Below are positions 9,063 to 16,787 of a DNA stretch of 64,000 bases, one piece after another. The translations under genes and the position numbers were made by a program. The first letter of the stretch is position 1; every line of letters begins with the position of its first letter. The notes under the pieces are model-generated. The model saw only the letters and a list, made by a program, of their open reading frames with translations, made no database searches and was not told the origin of the DNA. This DNA comes from Crocinitomix sp. (GTDB lineage: Bacteria; Bacteroidota; Bacteroidia; Flavobacteriales_D; Crocinitomicaceae): assembly GCA_013138735.1 (NCBI GenBank), contig WTCE01000084.1:1-64000 (forward strand), written 5' to 3'.

Positions 9063-10607
9063 ATGGAAGCAAGAATTCTTTGGGCGGATGATGAAATAGA
9101 CCTTCTTAAGCCGCATATTTTGTTCTTAGAGCAGAAAGGTTACGAAATTGACACAATCAATAATGGGTCTGATGCCGTTGATATGGCTGACGAAAAGCAT
9201 TATGATATTATATTCTTGGATGAGAATATGCCCGGTTTGAATGGTTTAGAAACTTTAGCAAAAATAAAGTCAAAAAACCAGAGTGTTCCGGTTATAATGA
9301 TCACAAAAAGTGAAGAGGAGTATATAATGGAGGAAGCCATTGGTGGACAAATCTCTGATTATTTGATTAAACCAGTGAATCCGAATCAGATTTTGCTTTC
9401 ATTAAAAAAGAATTTGCTCAAGAAAGATTTGGTGAGTCAAAAAAATACGCATGATTATCAAGTAGAGTTCAGACAAATAGGAATGCGTTTGAATGATCGA
9501 TTAGACGTAGATGAATGGGCAGATATTTATAGAAAATTAGTTAGTTGGGAGATTAAATTGGAGGAATCCAATGATGAAAGCATGAAGGAGATTTTTGCCA
9601 TGCAGAAGAAGGATGCCAATACGCAATTTTGCAAATTTGTAGATCGAAATTATCGTGATTGGATTGATGGGGATGAGGATCGACCACTGATGTCGCATGA
9701 ATTATTAAAATCACGTGTATTTGATTCTGTTGGAAAAGAACCGGTATTTTTAATTGTAATCGATAATTTAAGATATGATCAATGGGCGGTTTTAAAACCG
9801 TTGATAAGTGAATATTTCAATGTAGAAAAGGAAGAAGTGTTTTATTCAATTTTGCCGACAGCTACGCAATATGCAAGGAATGCGATTTTCGCAGGAATGA
9901 TGCCAAGCGAAATTGAAAAGAAACATCCTGATTTATGGAAGAATGAGAATGATGAAGGCGGGAAAAACATGCATGAAGCGGAATTCCTCAAAGCCAATCT
10001 AAAGCGTAATCATAAGAATGTAAAAATGTCTTATAATAAAGTTGTGAAACTAGATTTCGCAAAACGTTTGGTTGATCGCTTTAATGATTTGTTGCAGAAT
10101 GACTTAAATGTTATTGTTTATAATTTTGTAGATATGCTTTCGCATGCACGGACAGAAATGGAAGTGATTAAAGAATTGGCTGATGATGAGTCGGCTTATC
10201 GATCATTAACAAAATCGTGGTTTAATCATTCTCCGTTAAGAGATATTTTTAAGAAAATTTCAGAGAAAGGAATCAAAACATTCTTAACTACCGATCACGG
10301 AACAATTCGTGTAGACACGCCAGTTAAAATAGTTGGCGATAAGCATACCAATACGAATTTGCGCTATAAAGTTGGTAAAAACTTGAGCTATAATGAAAAA
10401 GATGTGATGGTTTCTAGCGATCCAGCATCTATTAAATTGCCTAAGACCAATGTGAGTTCAAACTATGTCTTTGCAAAGGAAAACGACTTTTTTGCCTATC
10501 CGAATAACTTTAACTATTATGCCAATTACTATAAGGATACATTCCAGCACGGCGGTGTCTCTTTAGAGGAAATTATCATTCCTTTTATAGAATTGTCGCC
10601 CAAATAG
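9063..10607 (+). CDS. porX: T9SS response regulator PorX with PglZ domain
   Basis: PorX, 514 residues, the two-component regulator that controls expression and function of the type IX secretion system together with PorY. Domain order: REC receiver (about 1-118) with acidic pair Asp9/Asp10, phospho-acceptor Asp53 in FLDENMPG and Lys103; a helical linker; then a PglZ/alkaline-phosphatase-like domain (about 225-510) with metal-ligand motifs VIDNLRYDQW (Asp234), LPTATQYARN and TTDHGT. These are the hallmarks of PorX rather than of a BREX PglZ. The length matches the family. It is followed after 46 bp by tsaE. PorY was not seen in the window. Three proteins with T9SS sorting domains and PorG in the same window fit its role. 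Confidence 0.95.
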   Translation: MEARILWADDEIDLLKPHILFLEQKGYEIDTINNGSDAVDMADEKHYDIIFLDENMPGLNGLETLAKIKSKNQSVPVIMITKSEEEYIMEEAIGGQISDYLIKPVNPNQILLSLKKNLLKKDLVSQKNTHDYQVEFRQIGMRLNDRLDVDEWADIYRKLVSWEIKLEESNDESMKEIFAMQKKDANTQFCKFVDRNYRDWIDGDEDRPLMSHELLKSRVFDSVGKEPVFLIVIDNLRYDQWAVLKPLISEYFNVEKEEVFYSILPTATQYARNAIFAGMMPSEIEKKHPDLWKNENDEGGKNMHEAEFLKANLKRNHKNVKMSYNKVVKLDFAKRLVDRFNDLLQNDLNVIVYNFVDMLSHARTEMEVIKELADDESAYRSLTKSWFNHSPLRDIFKKISEKGIKTFLTTDHGTIRVDTPVKIVGDKHTNTNLRYKVGKNLSYNEKDVMVSSDPASIKLPKTNVSSNYVFAKENDFFAYPNNFNYYANYYKDTFQHGGVSLEEIIIPFIELSPK

Positions 10608-10631
10608 TTTTTACGCTCAAATTTTTTGGTT

Positions 10632-10639
10632 TATCTTTG
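10632..10639 (+). promoter_or_regulatory. Putative -7 box before tsaE
   Basis: TATCTTTG fits TANNTTTG exactly and lies 14 nt before the tsaE ATG. No TTG stands at the usual distance upstream, so this is only a half-match. Confidence 0.3.
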
Positions 10640-10653
10640 ATAAAAGCAAGGAA

Positions 10654-11067
10654 ATGAGGTTCGTATTATCAAGTTTGGAGGATATAAAAAAAGTAGCTCC
10701 TGAGTTTATTGCAGCACTTGGCGATCGAAAAATGGTTGCTTTTTACGGTGAAATGGGCGCGGGTAAAACCACTTTTATTAATGGTCTTTTGGCGCTCATG
10801 TCTATTGAAGATCATGTTTCTTCTCCAACCTTTTCAATCGTTAACGAGTATTTTTCGAGGGTATATGGGAAGGTATATCATTTTGATTTTTATCGAATTG
10901 AGGATGAGGTAGAAGCCCTAGACATTGGGGTGGAGGAGATTTTTGATGAAAATGCTTATTGTTTTATTGAATGGCCCGAAAAAATCGATAACCTTATTCC
11001 TGAAAATTGCGTATCTGTTCATATAGAATTAGATAACGCTGTACGTATAATCCATTTAGAATTATGA
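10654..11067 (+). CDS. tsaE: tRNA threonylcarbamoyladenosine biosynthesis ATPase TsaE
   Basis: TsaE, 137 residues, the ATPase that works with TsaB and TsaD to make t6A37 in ANN-decoding tRNAs. The P-loop GEMGAGKTTF (residues 32-41), the SSPTF segment with FSIVNEY after it, HFDFYRIE and the C-terminal FIEWPEKI are all diagnostic of the family. The length is normal. It overlaps the ald start by 4 bp (ATGA), so the two are translationally coupled. TsaB and TsaD are not in this window. Confidence 0.93.
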   Translation: MRFVLSSLEDIKKVAPEFIAALGDRKMVAFYGEMGAGKTTFINGLLALMSIEDHVSSPTFSIVNEYFSRVYGKVYHFDFYRIEDEVEALDIGVEEIFDENAYCFIEWPEKIDNLIPENCVSVHIELDNAVRIIHLEL

Positions 11068-12278
11068 TTACTGATCCGGAAACGCTGAAAGCTCTGATGA
11101 AAGAGGGAAATCTTTTGCCACAAGAAGAAATGTTGGCAATAAGGAGGAAGAAAGGGAAATTGACAATTGGCATTCCGAAAGAAACGACTTATCAAGAATG
11201 TCGTGTAGCTTTAAATCCTGAAGCGGTGGAGTTTCTGGTAAGCAATGGACATCATATAGTTGTTGAATCAGGTGCGGGTAAAGCATCTCGCTACGAAGAT
11301 GTACACTATTCTGAAGCTGGCGCTGAAATCGCCTACGAAAGAGCCAAAGTATTTCAATCCAATATAATTTTAAAAGTTGCCCCACCTTCTGATGAAGAAA
11401 TAGAAATGATGCCGGGTAATCAAACCTTGATTTCGGCGCTGCAATTAACATTGCAACCAAAAAAAACCTTGGTTAGTTTAATGAATAAAAAAATCACGGC
11501 TATTGCCTGGGATTATATTCAAGATGAGCATACTATCTTTCCGGTGGTTAGAGCAATGGGCGAAATTGCTGGGAATACTTCTATCCTAATCGCATCTGAA
11601 TTACTTTCTGATTATAAAACAGGTAAGGGAATTATGATGGGTGGTGTAGCAGGAGTTCAACCTTCAGAGGTTGTAATTCTAGGTGCAGGAACCGTTGGTG
11701 AATATGCTTGCAGAACAGCATTGGGCTTAGGCGCTTCGGTTAAAGTTTTTGACAGTTCAATTTCGAGATTGCGTCGTTTACACAATGATATTGGAAGCCG
11801 TGTTTATAGTTCGGTGATTCAACCTAAATTATTAAGTAAAGCCTTGCAACGTGCAGACGTTGTGATAGGAGCTATTCGTGCCCCATTTGGTCGTACACCT
11901 TGTGTGGTAACCGAAACTATGGTTGAAAACATGAAGCCTGGGTCTGTTATTGTGGATGTAAGTATTGACCAAGGCGGCTGTTTTGAAACATCTCGCGTGA
12001 CAAATCATGATGCACCAACTTATTTAAAGCATGGTGTTATTCATTATTGTGTGCCAAATATTGCTTCGCGTGTTTCTAGAACAGCATCCATTGCTTTGAG
12101 TAATATCTTCTCTCCAATCTTATTAGACATGGGAGATCAAGGCGGTTGCAAAGGGATGATTTTGAAAGACCATGGTTTTAGAAGCGGGGTTTATATCTAT
12201 CAAGGAAAATTAACCAGCCAAATTTTGGGTAAGGTATTCGATTTAGAATACAAGAATATTGAGTGGTTGTTGCAGTAG
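11064..12278 (+). CDS. ald: Alanine dehydrogenase
   Basis: An alanine dehydrogenase-family enzyme of 404 residues, a little longer than the roughly 370 usual because of about 34 extra N-terminal residues before the IGIPKET block; this extended form is common in Bacteroidota. It converts L-alanine and NAD to pyruvate and ammonia. Seen: N-terminal substrate domain IGIPKETTYQECRVAL, the dinucleotide-binding VILGAGTVGEYA, and SIDQGGCFETSR near the active site, with ITNHDAPTY-like substrate loop (VTNHDAPTY). The start overlaps tsaE by 4 bp. The alternative transhydrogenase alpha-subunit is less likely because no beta subunit follows. Confidence 0.9.
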   Translation: MITDPETLKALMKEGNLLPQEEMLAIRRKKGKLTIGIPKETTYQECRVALNPEAVEFLVSNGHHIVVESGAGKASRYEDVHYSEAGAEIAYERAKVFQSNIILKVAPPSDEEIEMMPGNQTLISALQLTLQPKKTLVSLMNKKITAIAWDYIQDEHTIFPVVRAMGEIAGNTSILIASELLSDYKTGKGIMMGGVAGVQPSEVVILGAGTVGEYACRTALGLGASVKVFDSSISRLRRLHNDIGSRVYSSVIQPKLLSKALQRADVVIGAIRAPFGRTPCVVTETMVENMKPGSVIVDVSIDQGGCFETSRVTNHDAPTYLKHGVIHYCVPNIASRVSRTASIALSNIFSPILLDMGDQGGCKGMILKDHGFRSGVYIYQGKLTSQILGKVFDLEYKNIEWLLQ

Positions 12279-12288
12279 TGTTTTTGTA

Positions 12289-12564
12289 ATGGATACGCTC
12301 GAAATTTTAATCCAAGAACTTGATGAGGCCGAAAAGTTGCTTTCTCAATTTTCTGGAGGCTATTCTGGCGACTTCATGTCTGCTGAAGAATTTCATGAGG
12401 CTTTAAAGACGCATATTATAGTATTAAAGAAGGGAGATTTAACTGTTCTGGATGATTTATGGTTTTGGTTTGCACCAACTTGCGCTTGGGATGATTTTGT
12501 TGGAATGGAAGGTCAGGATTTAGGGAATTCTATTTTTGCTAAATTGAGTCGATTGAGGAAATAG
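12289..12564 (+). CDS. Small acidic protein of unknown function
   Basis: A 91-residue cytoplasmic protein without signal peptide or membrane segment. It opens with an amphipathic helix rich in Glu and Leu (LEILIQELDEAEKLLSQF) and continues with a tryptophan-rich stretch (DDLWFWFAPTCAWDDF). The ATG at 12289 is used; codons further up overlap the ald 3' end and give a Cys-rich, unlikely N-terminus. It follows ald by 10 bp and may be part of the same transcript. I do not recognise the family; it could be a small regulatory or immunity-type protein but nothing proves this. Confidence 0.55.
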   Translation: MDTLEILIQELDEAEKLLSQFSGGYSGDFMSAEEFHEALKTHIIVLKKGDLTVLDDLWFWFAPTCAWDDFVGMEGQDLGNSIFAKLSRLRK

Positions 12565-12580
12565 ATTCTGAAATAGTATT

Positions 12581-13228
12581 TTAAAATCCACCATTTTTCA
12601 AAGGCCCTAGCTTATCTTCGGTGTATGATCGAATTATTATAGTGTCACTAAAAAAAAGGTTTGGTAAGGCTAAATGCCATGCTGTAGAATCATTTTCTTT
12701 GAATTTTTTGCGTAGTTGCCTTCTTAAAGGTCGATTCTTTCCTTTCTTAAAATAATCACCTTCAAGATCAACATAAACTTCACCTGTCGACCAACCTTCC
12801 CAATTTACAGTCGCCTTTTGAATTCTCGAAGAATCTATTGGAGTGGTATCTCTCTGCATCCAATCTAACAACGGATAATTGCTATAGATGAAATAAAGTT
12901 TTCGGTTCTTTTTGAGGTAGGCCTCGTATAAAACAGATTTATACTGAAAATTTATTGAATCGCCTGGTGTGTACATAGGGCGGTAATCATAGACTAAAAT
13001 TGTGTCCCCTTTTAATTCAGATTTTCGCATTTCACCCGATCCTGAGTTTTCAAATAAACAGCCCGTTCCATAATATTCGTATCGGGTGAATCTCGTTTCA
13101 TTAACGTTGATTTCTACTGGGGGTGGGGTATATGGGGCGTTGCAGTGTCGTGAGCTCCAATAATGTGTACGCGAACAGCTCCCCAGAATCAAGCAGATCA
13201 AAATAATATGGAAATTGTTTGACTTCAT
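12581..13228 (-). CDS. Lipoprotein, paralogue of its upstream neighbour
   Basis: A 215-residue probable lipoprotein: signal peptide with lipobox GSC (Cys18 in LILGSCSRTHYW). The protein shares with the next gene (13228-13881) a common architecture: a TRY/AEY-type strand after the signal, a GTGCLFENSGSG / GGCLTSNTGTC block, a KLYFIYSNYP / KLYPIYDCHP strand, a VNWEGW motif and a C-terminal LGPLKN(N)G. This points to tandem duplication and divergence. The two reading frames share one base (stop of one, start of the other). I do not recognise the family; a cell-surface or periplasmic role is inferred only from the lipobox. Confidence 0.65.
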   Translation of the reverse strand: MKSNNFHIILICLILGSCSRTHYWSSRHCNAPYTPPPVEINVNETRFTRYEYYGTGCLFENSGSGEMRKSELKGDTILVYDYRPMYTPGDSINFQYKSVLYEAYLKKNRKLYFIYSNYPLLDWMQRDTTPIDSSRIQKATVNWEGWSTGEVYVDLEGDYFKKGKNRPLRRQLRKKFKENDSTAWHLALPNLFFSDTIIIRSYTEDKLGPLKNGGF

Positions 13229-13881
13229 TACTGCCCATTATTTTTTAAAGGACCCAAATAATCAGTCTTTTGACTTGTTACATAGTTTGTGTCATCAATA
13301 ACTTCTCTTGGATAAAACATTGTCCACTCAATCGAATCACATCCTCTTTGATTACCCTCAACAAATTCTCTCATCTCCACAAACTTTCCTTTTGAATGAA
13401 ATCCGCCATTAAAATCAATATATGCATTATTGCCTTGCCATCCTTCCCAATTAACTGTGAACGACTTTACTGCTGAGGAATCATATATTACCGGTTCTTC
13501 TAAATAAGACGGAGAATGATGAAACCTGCGAGGATGACAGTCATAAATAGGGTAGAGTTTTTTACCTTTTGTTAGATATGCCATTTTTATAAACGGACGA
13601 AAGACATAAAAATCACTATCAGCAATTGAAGGTTGATATTTCAAGCTATAAACGAATAAAGTATCTCCACTATGTTTAGCATTAGAAATAAAACAAGTAC
13701 CCGTATTACTAGTTAAGCATCCACCCCAGTTAGGCAAATATTCGGCATAGGATGAATCGGTTATTTGGATTTCTGTTGTGAACGGGGCGCTGTCCTCAAA
13801 ACCATTCCACCCCGAAGTCCAAATTGTAATGCTGGAACATCCTATTAAACTCAATGCTATGATAAATGCAATTGCTCTCAT
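13228..13881 (-). CDS. Lipoprotein, paralogue of its downstream neighbour
   Basis: A 217-residue probable lipoprotein with a short signal peptide and lipobox IGC (Cys15 in LSLIGCSSITIW). It is the upstream member of a tandem pair; shared landmarks with the 12581-13228 product are the VNWEGW motif, the following short beta strands (AYIDFNGGFHSKGK against VYVDLEGDYFKKGK) and the LGPLKNNG tail. Six cysteines, some of them unshared, suggest the two copies have diverged for some time. Upstream lies a cluster of 21-bp repeats (13943-13985). Function unknown. Confidence 0.65.
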   Translation of the reverse strand: MRAIAFIIALSLIGCSSITIWTSGWNGFEDSAPFTTEIQITDSSYAEYLPNWGGCLTSNTGTCFISNAKHSGDTLFVYSLKYQPSIADSDFYVFRPFIKMAYLTKGKKLYPIYDCHPRRFHHSPSYLEEPVIYDSSAVKSFTVNWEGWQGNNAYIDFNGGFHSKGKFVEMREFVEGNQRGCDSIEWTMFYPREVIDDTNYVTSQKTDYLGPLKNNGQ

Positions 13882-13942
13882 CTTAAATCTATGATTTCAC
13901 CCTTTTTATTGGCGTTAGAAATACGATACAAATGAAAAAACC

Positions 13943-13985
13943 AATAGCGCATTTCTAGTGCCTAATAGCGCATTTCGAGAGCCTC
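13943..13985. repeat. Two tandem 21-bp repeats of a dispersed intergenic family
   Basis: Two adjacent 21-bp units, each AATAGCGCATTT followed by CTAGTGCCT or CGAGAGCCT. The second matches the core GCGCRYTTCGAGNGCCTC seen again near 47.86, 48.0 and 51.18 kb. A degenerate inverted copy (TGCATTTCGATAATGC read on the minus strand) follows. Together they fill the gap between the lipoprotein pair and glyA. Confidence 0.7.
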
Positions 13986-14018
13986 AATGTGCTATTGCAT
14001 TATCGAAATGCACTTTTA

Positions 14019-15293
14019 CTACCAAGTAAACAAAGGTAAACTGCTCATTAAAGCATGCACTTCATTTTTAACGTTTGCTAATTCGGCATCATTGTCTTTA
14101 TTCATTAAAGTCCGATCAATTAGATCTACAATCGCCTCAATTTTATCTTCTTTAATTCCGCGCGTAGTAATTGCCGCTGTACCAATTCTTATACCCGAAG
14201 TAACAAAAGGTGATTCCGTATCAAACGGTACCATGTTTTTGTTGACAGTAATATCAGCTTTCACTAATGCGTTTTCAGCTTGCTTACCATTTAAGCCTTT
14301 CGAGCGTAAATCAATTAACATGGAATGGTTATCTGTTCCACCTGAAATAATATCATAACCTCTACCTACTAAAAGTGCTGCCATCTTTTGAGCGTTGGTA
14401 ACTACTTGGCGCATATAAGTTTTATATCCTTCAGTACTAGCTTCTTCAAAGGCTATTGCCTTTGCCGCAATAGCGTGCTCTAAAGGTCCACCTTGGCTTC
14501 CAGGAAATACTGCGGAGTCTAATAAAGAACTCATTTTACGAACAGTACCTTTTCTAGTTTTAATTCCCCATGGGTTTTCAAAATCGTGGCGTAACATTAT
14601 TGCTCCGCCTCGTGGCCCTCTTAATGTTTTGTGAGTTGTTGTTGTAACGATATGGCAATGCTCAAATGGATCCTTTAAAATACCCGCAGCGATTAAACCT
14701 GCCGGATGTGAAATGTCAGCTAAGATAACCGCGCCACATTTGTCTGCAATAGCGCGAATTCTTGCATAATCCCAATCACGTGAATAGGCAGATGCACCGC
14801 AGATGATTAATTTTGGACGTTCTTTCAATGCGATTTCTTCCATTTGGTCGTAATCAACATAACCCGTTTCTTTTTTTACACCGTAAAAGAAGTTCGTGAA
14901 TCGTTTACCTGAAAAGTTTACAGGAGATCCGTGGGTTAAATGTCCACCATGTGAAAGGTCGAATCCTAAAATACCATCACCCGGCTCTAAACACGCAAGA
15001 GTTACGGCATAATTGGCTTGTGAACCTGCGTGGGGTTGCACATTAGCCCAAGTCACATTAAAAAGTTTTTTCAATCTTTCAATCGCCAAACTTTCAACTT
15101 GATCAACAACTTCGCAACCACCATAATAGCGTTTGCCCGGAAGTCCTTCCGCATATTTGTTGGTTAAAACCGAACCTGTAGCTTCCATTACCTGGTCGCT
15201 CACAAAATTCTCAGACGCAATTAACTCAATTCCTTCAAGTTGGCGTTTGTGTTCTTTTTCAATTAAATCAAAAATGGCGGTATCTCTAGACAT
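14019..15293 (-). CDS. glyA: Serine hydroxymethyltransferase
   Basis: PLP enzyme of 424 residues converting serine and tetrahydrofolate to glycine and 5,10-methylene-THF. Landmarks: [10 protein letters not shown] near the N-terminus, [24 protein letters not shown], the PLP-binding Lys222 in [14 protein letters not shown], and [11 protein letters not shown]. The size fits the bacterial dimeric form. It stands alone on the minus strand, with a TATTTTTG -7-like element upstream (15308-15315) and no obvious terminator before the repeat cluster downstream. Confidence 0.96.
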   Translation of the reverse strand: MSRDTAIFDLIEKEHKRQLEGIELIASENFVSDQVMEATGSVLTNKYAEGLPGKRYYGGCEVVDQVESLAIERLKKLFNVTWANVQPHAGSQANYAVTLACLEPGDGILGFDLSHGGHLTHGSPVNFSGKRFTNFFYGVKKETGYVDYDQMEEIALKERPKLIICGASAYSRDWDYARIRAIADKCGAVILADISHPAGLIAAGILKDPFEHCHIVTTTTHKTLRGPRGGAIMLRHDFENPWGIKTRKGTVRKMSSLLDSAVFPGSQGGPLEHAIAAKAIAFEEASTEGYKTYMRQVVTNAQKMAALLVGRGYDIISGGTDNHSMLIDLRSKGLNGKQAENALVKADITVNKNMVPFDTESPFVTSGIRIGTAAITTRGIKEDKIEAIVDLIDRTLMNKDNDAELANVKNEVHALMSSLPLFTW

Positions 15294-15307
15294 AAAATCG
15301 TTTTTAA

Positions 15308-15315
15308 CAAAAATA
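15308..15315 (-). promoter_or_regulatory. Putative -7 box of glyA
   Basis: TATTTTTG on the minus strand, 14 nt before the glyA ATG, fits TANNTTTG. No TTG at the expected upstream distance. Confidence 0.3.
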
Positions 15316-15494
15316 TGAAATTGTTTAAATGAACAGACATGATCTCTGACAAATTCGCGTGTTAAAAAAAATCTTTTTCTGTTGCTCTTCGTTTTTTTTT
15401 ATTTCTGTAGCTCAGGCGGCTCAAATAAAAAATGTCTTGACCATCTAAAAAAAATCTAATTTGTTTCGATATAAGACTTCATTTGTGATTCAGT

Positions 15495-15959
15495 CTAATC
15501 ACTCTTTATTTGCGGTAAAAACTTAAATAGCACAAATAGGATCATTAAAGGTATAAAAGATTGTACCATGCCCATAATAGTTCGAATTGGACCGTAGAGC
15601 ATATCGCTATAGCCAGAAATTTTTCCAACTACGAACAAGAAGCCAGCAATACAGAACAGGGCTACAAATAAAAAAATCACGATTTGATTAAAACTCTTTT
15701 TATTGAAGTAGACTTTAACTGTCCATAAGGTTAGCAAAAAGAATAGAATCGTAAATATTATGGTGAGTATCCATTTTAATGTGTTTATTTCCGCAGGAGT
15801 CCATTCTACTAAAAACATAAACTCATCCCGGGCTGAATTCATTCTGCCATTGGTTAATGTCAAATAAACCCAATTAATATTGTCGAATAAATAGCCGCGT
15901 AAAAATCCTAGCAAAACAATACCAGCGGAAAGCAATATGGCGCTTGCTTTTTTACTCAT
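15495..15959 (-). CDS. Exosortase-associated membrane protein
   Basis: A 154-residue integral membrane protein with four predicted hydrophobic segments (about residues 5-22, 58-80, 90-112 and 122-145). Its start at 15959 (MSKKASAILL) lies inside the end of the exosortase gene, overlapping by 8 bp; the longer frame upstream is not plausible. Bacteroidota exosortases of the XrtF and XrtX types are regularly followed by a small membrane protein of this size, annotated only as exosortase-associated. The LRGYLFDNINW stretch in the first periplasmic loop looks like a conserved family segment, though I cannot compare it here. The biochemical role is unknown; a chaperone or partner of the exosortase is an inference from position. 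Confidence 0.72.
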   Translation of the reverse strand: MSKKASAILLSAGIVLLGFLRGYLFDNINWVYLTLTNGRMNSARDEFMFLVEWTPAEINTLKWILTIIFTILFFLLTLWTVKVYFNKKSFNQIVIFLFVALFCIAGFLFVVGKISGYSDMLYGPIRTIMGMVQSFIPLMILFVLFKFLPQIKSD

Positions 15960-16479
15960 TATTCGAATATTTTTTAGCCCAGATATACCACAAAACAAAA
16001 ATGGCTGCGTACACAATAATCGTAAACGTGTAAAGGTGATTGAAATCTAAATATCTTGGATAGTAATTGTTAATCATGACCAAGGCCATAATCCGCAATA
16101 CATTCACAAAGTGGATAATTATTAAACCTAACGGAAGGTACCATAATTTGTGTTTGATTTTCCCTGGATAGGCAATGATGAAAACACTGAATATGGAGAA
16201 TAGTTTAAATCCATTACATTCGTCTCCAACCCAAATCCCCCTAAAATTACCTGCATCTAAATAAAGCACAACATGGTCGCTTTCTGTGGCAATGGATGTT
16301 TCTACACCAAAAATAGAGAAAAATGATTCGGCTAATGCTACAATATTATAGTTTAAGCCATAATCCCAATTAGTTTGCGTTTTAATGAGCAAGTAATAGA
16401 GTAGGAGCCAAGCAGTATAAAGAAGACCTGCGACTACAAGAAATTGGATGATTCTATTTTTCCTTATCTGATCTAACAT
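15952..16479 (-). CDS. Exosortase (XrtF/XrtX-type transpeptidase)
   Basis: A 175-residue polytopic membrane protein of the exosortase/archaeosortase superfamily. It cleaves C-terminal sorting signals of exported proteins and is thought to attach them to surface glycolipid or polysaccharide. The three catalytic residues of the superfamily are visible in order: Cys88 in GDECNGFKLF, Arg129 in NVLRIMAL and His148 in DFNHLYTF. Five or so membrane segments surround them. The short length matches the Bacteroidota XrtF/XrtX groups rather than the long proteobacterial XrtA. The gene lies 46 bp after its likely substrate (16526) and overlaps its companion (15495). The subtype is not certain by eye. Confidence 0.88.
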   Translation of the reverse strand: MLDQIRKNRIIQFLVVAGLLYTAWLLLYYLLIKTQTNWDYGLNYNIVALAESFFSIFGVETSIATESDHVVLYLDAGNFRGIWVGDECNGFKLFSIFSVFIIAYPGKIKHKLWYLPLGLIIIHFVNVLRIMALVMINNYYPRYLDFNHLYTFTIIVYAAIFVLWYIWAKKYSNNE

Positions 16480-16525
16480 TCAATTGTATTAACCCGATCA
16501 TGGAACTAATTAAAAGAAAAGCGTC

Positions 16526-16777
16526 TTAAGCAATATGCTGTTGCTTTCGCGTATAAAGCATGCGCACCGCCAAAAGAATACCGGCAATTAATAAAAATGC
16601 TAATCCCGAATCAATTGGAACGCACTCAGGTTCCCAGCATGGGGGTGTTGTTCCCGTTGTTCCACCTCCACCCGGAGGCGGTCCACCTGGTGGTTGAGCA
16701 AACAAAGCCATGTCGCTTGCGATAAAAGCAAGCGACAAGGTAAATTTTAATACACCCAATTTTATAAATTTCTTCAT
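16526..16777 (-). CDS. Minimal PID-CTERM exosortase substrate
   Basis: An 83-residue protein made of sorting signals with almost no body. Residues 1-28 are a signal peptide (ending SDMALFAQ); 29-46 are a Pro/Gly/Thr linker; then PPCWEPEC with two cysteines (47 and 52); then the tripartite C-terminal signal: motif VPIDSG (53-58), a hydrophobic helix (59-74) and basic residues (Arg72, Arg77, Lys78). PID followed by a small residue is the cleavage motif associated with Bacteroidota exosortases. After both cleavages fewer than 30 residues would remain. It sits between a T9SS surface protein (10 bp upstream) and the exosortase (46 bp downstream). Substrate status is inferred from signal and context. 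Confidence 0.85.
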   Translation of the reverse strand: MKKFIKLGVLKFTLSLAFIASDMALFAQPPGGPPPGGGGTTGTTPPCWEPECVPIDSGLAFLLIAGILLAVRMLYTRKQQHIA

Positions 16778-16787
16778 TCCAGTTCCT

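Noticed and set aside
9063..10607. PglZ domain as sign of a BREX or similar phage-defence system
   Set aside because: The N-terminal receiver domain, length and lack of brx genes fit PorX of the type IX secretion system.
15359..15448. Short frame with GTG start that reads like a signal peptide ending AQAAQ
   Set aside because: Only 29 residues, no ribosome-binding site and nothing after the cleavage site; at most a remnant of a lost gene. The stretch resembling a tRNA GTAGCTCAG arm at 15407 does not fold as a tRNA.
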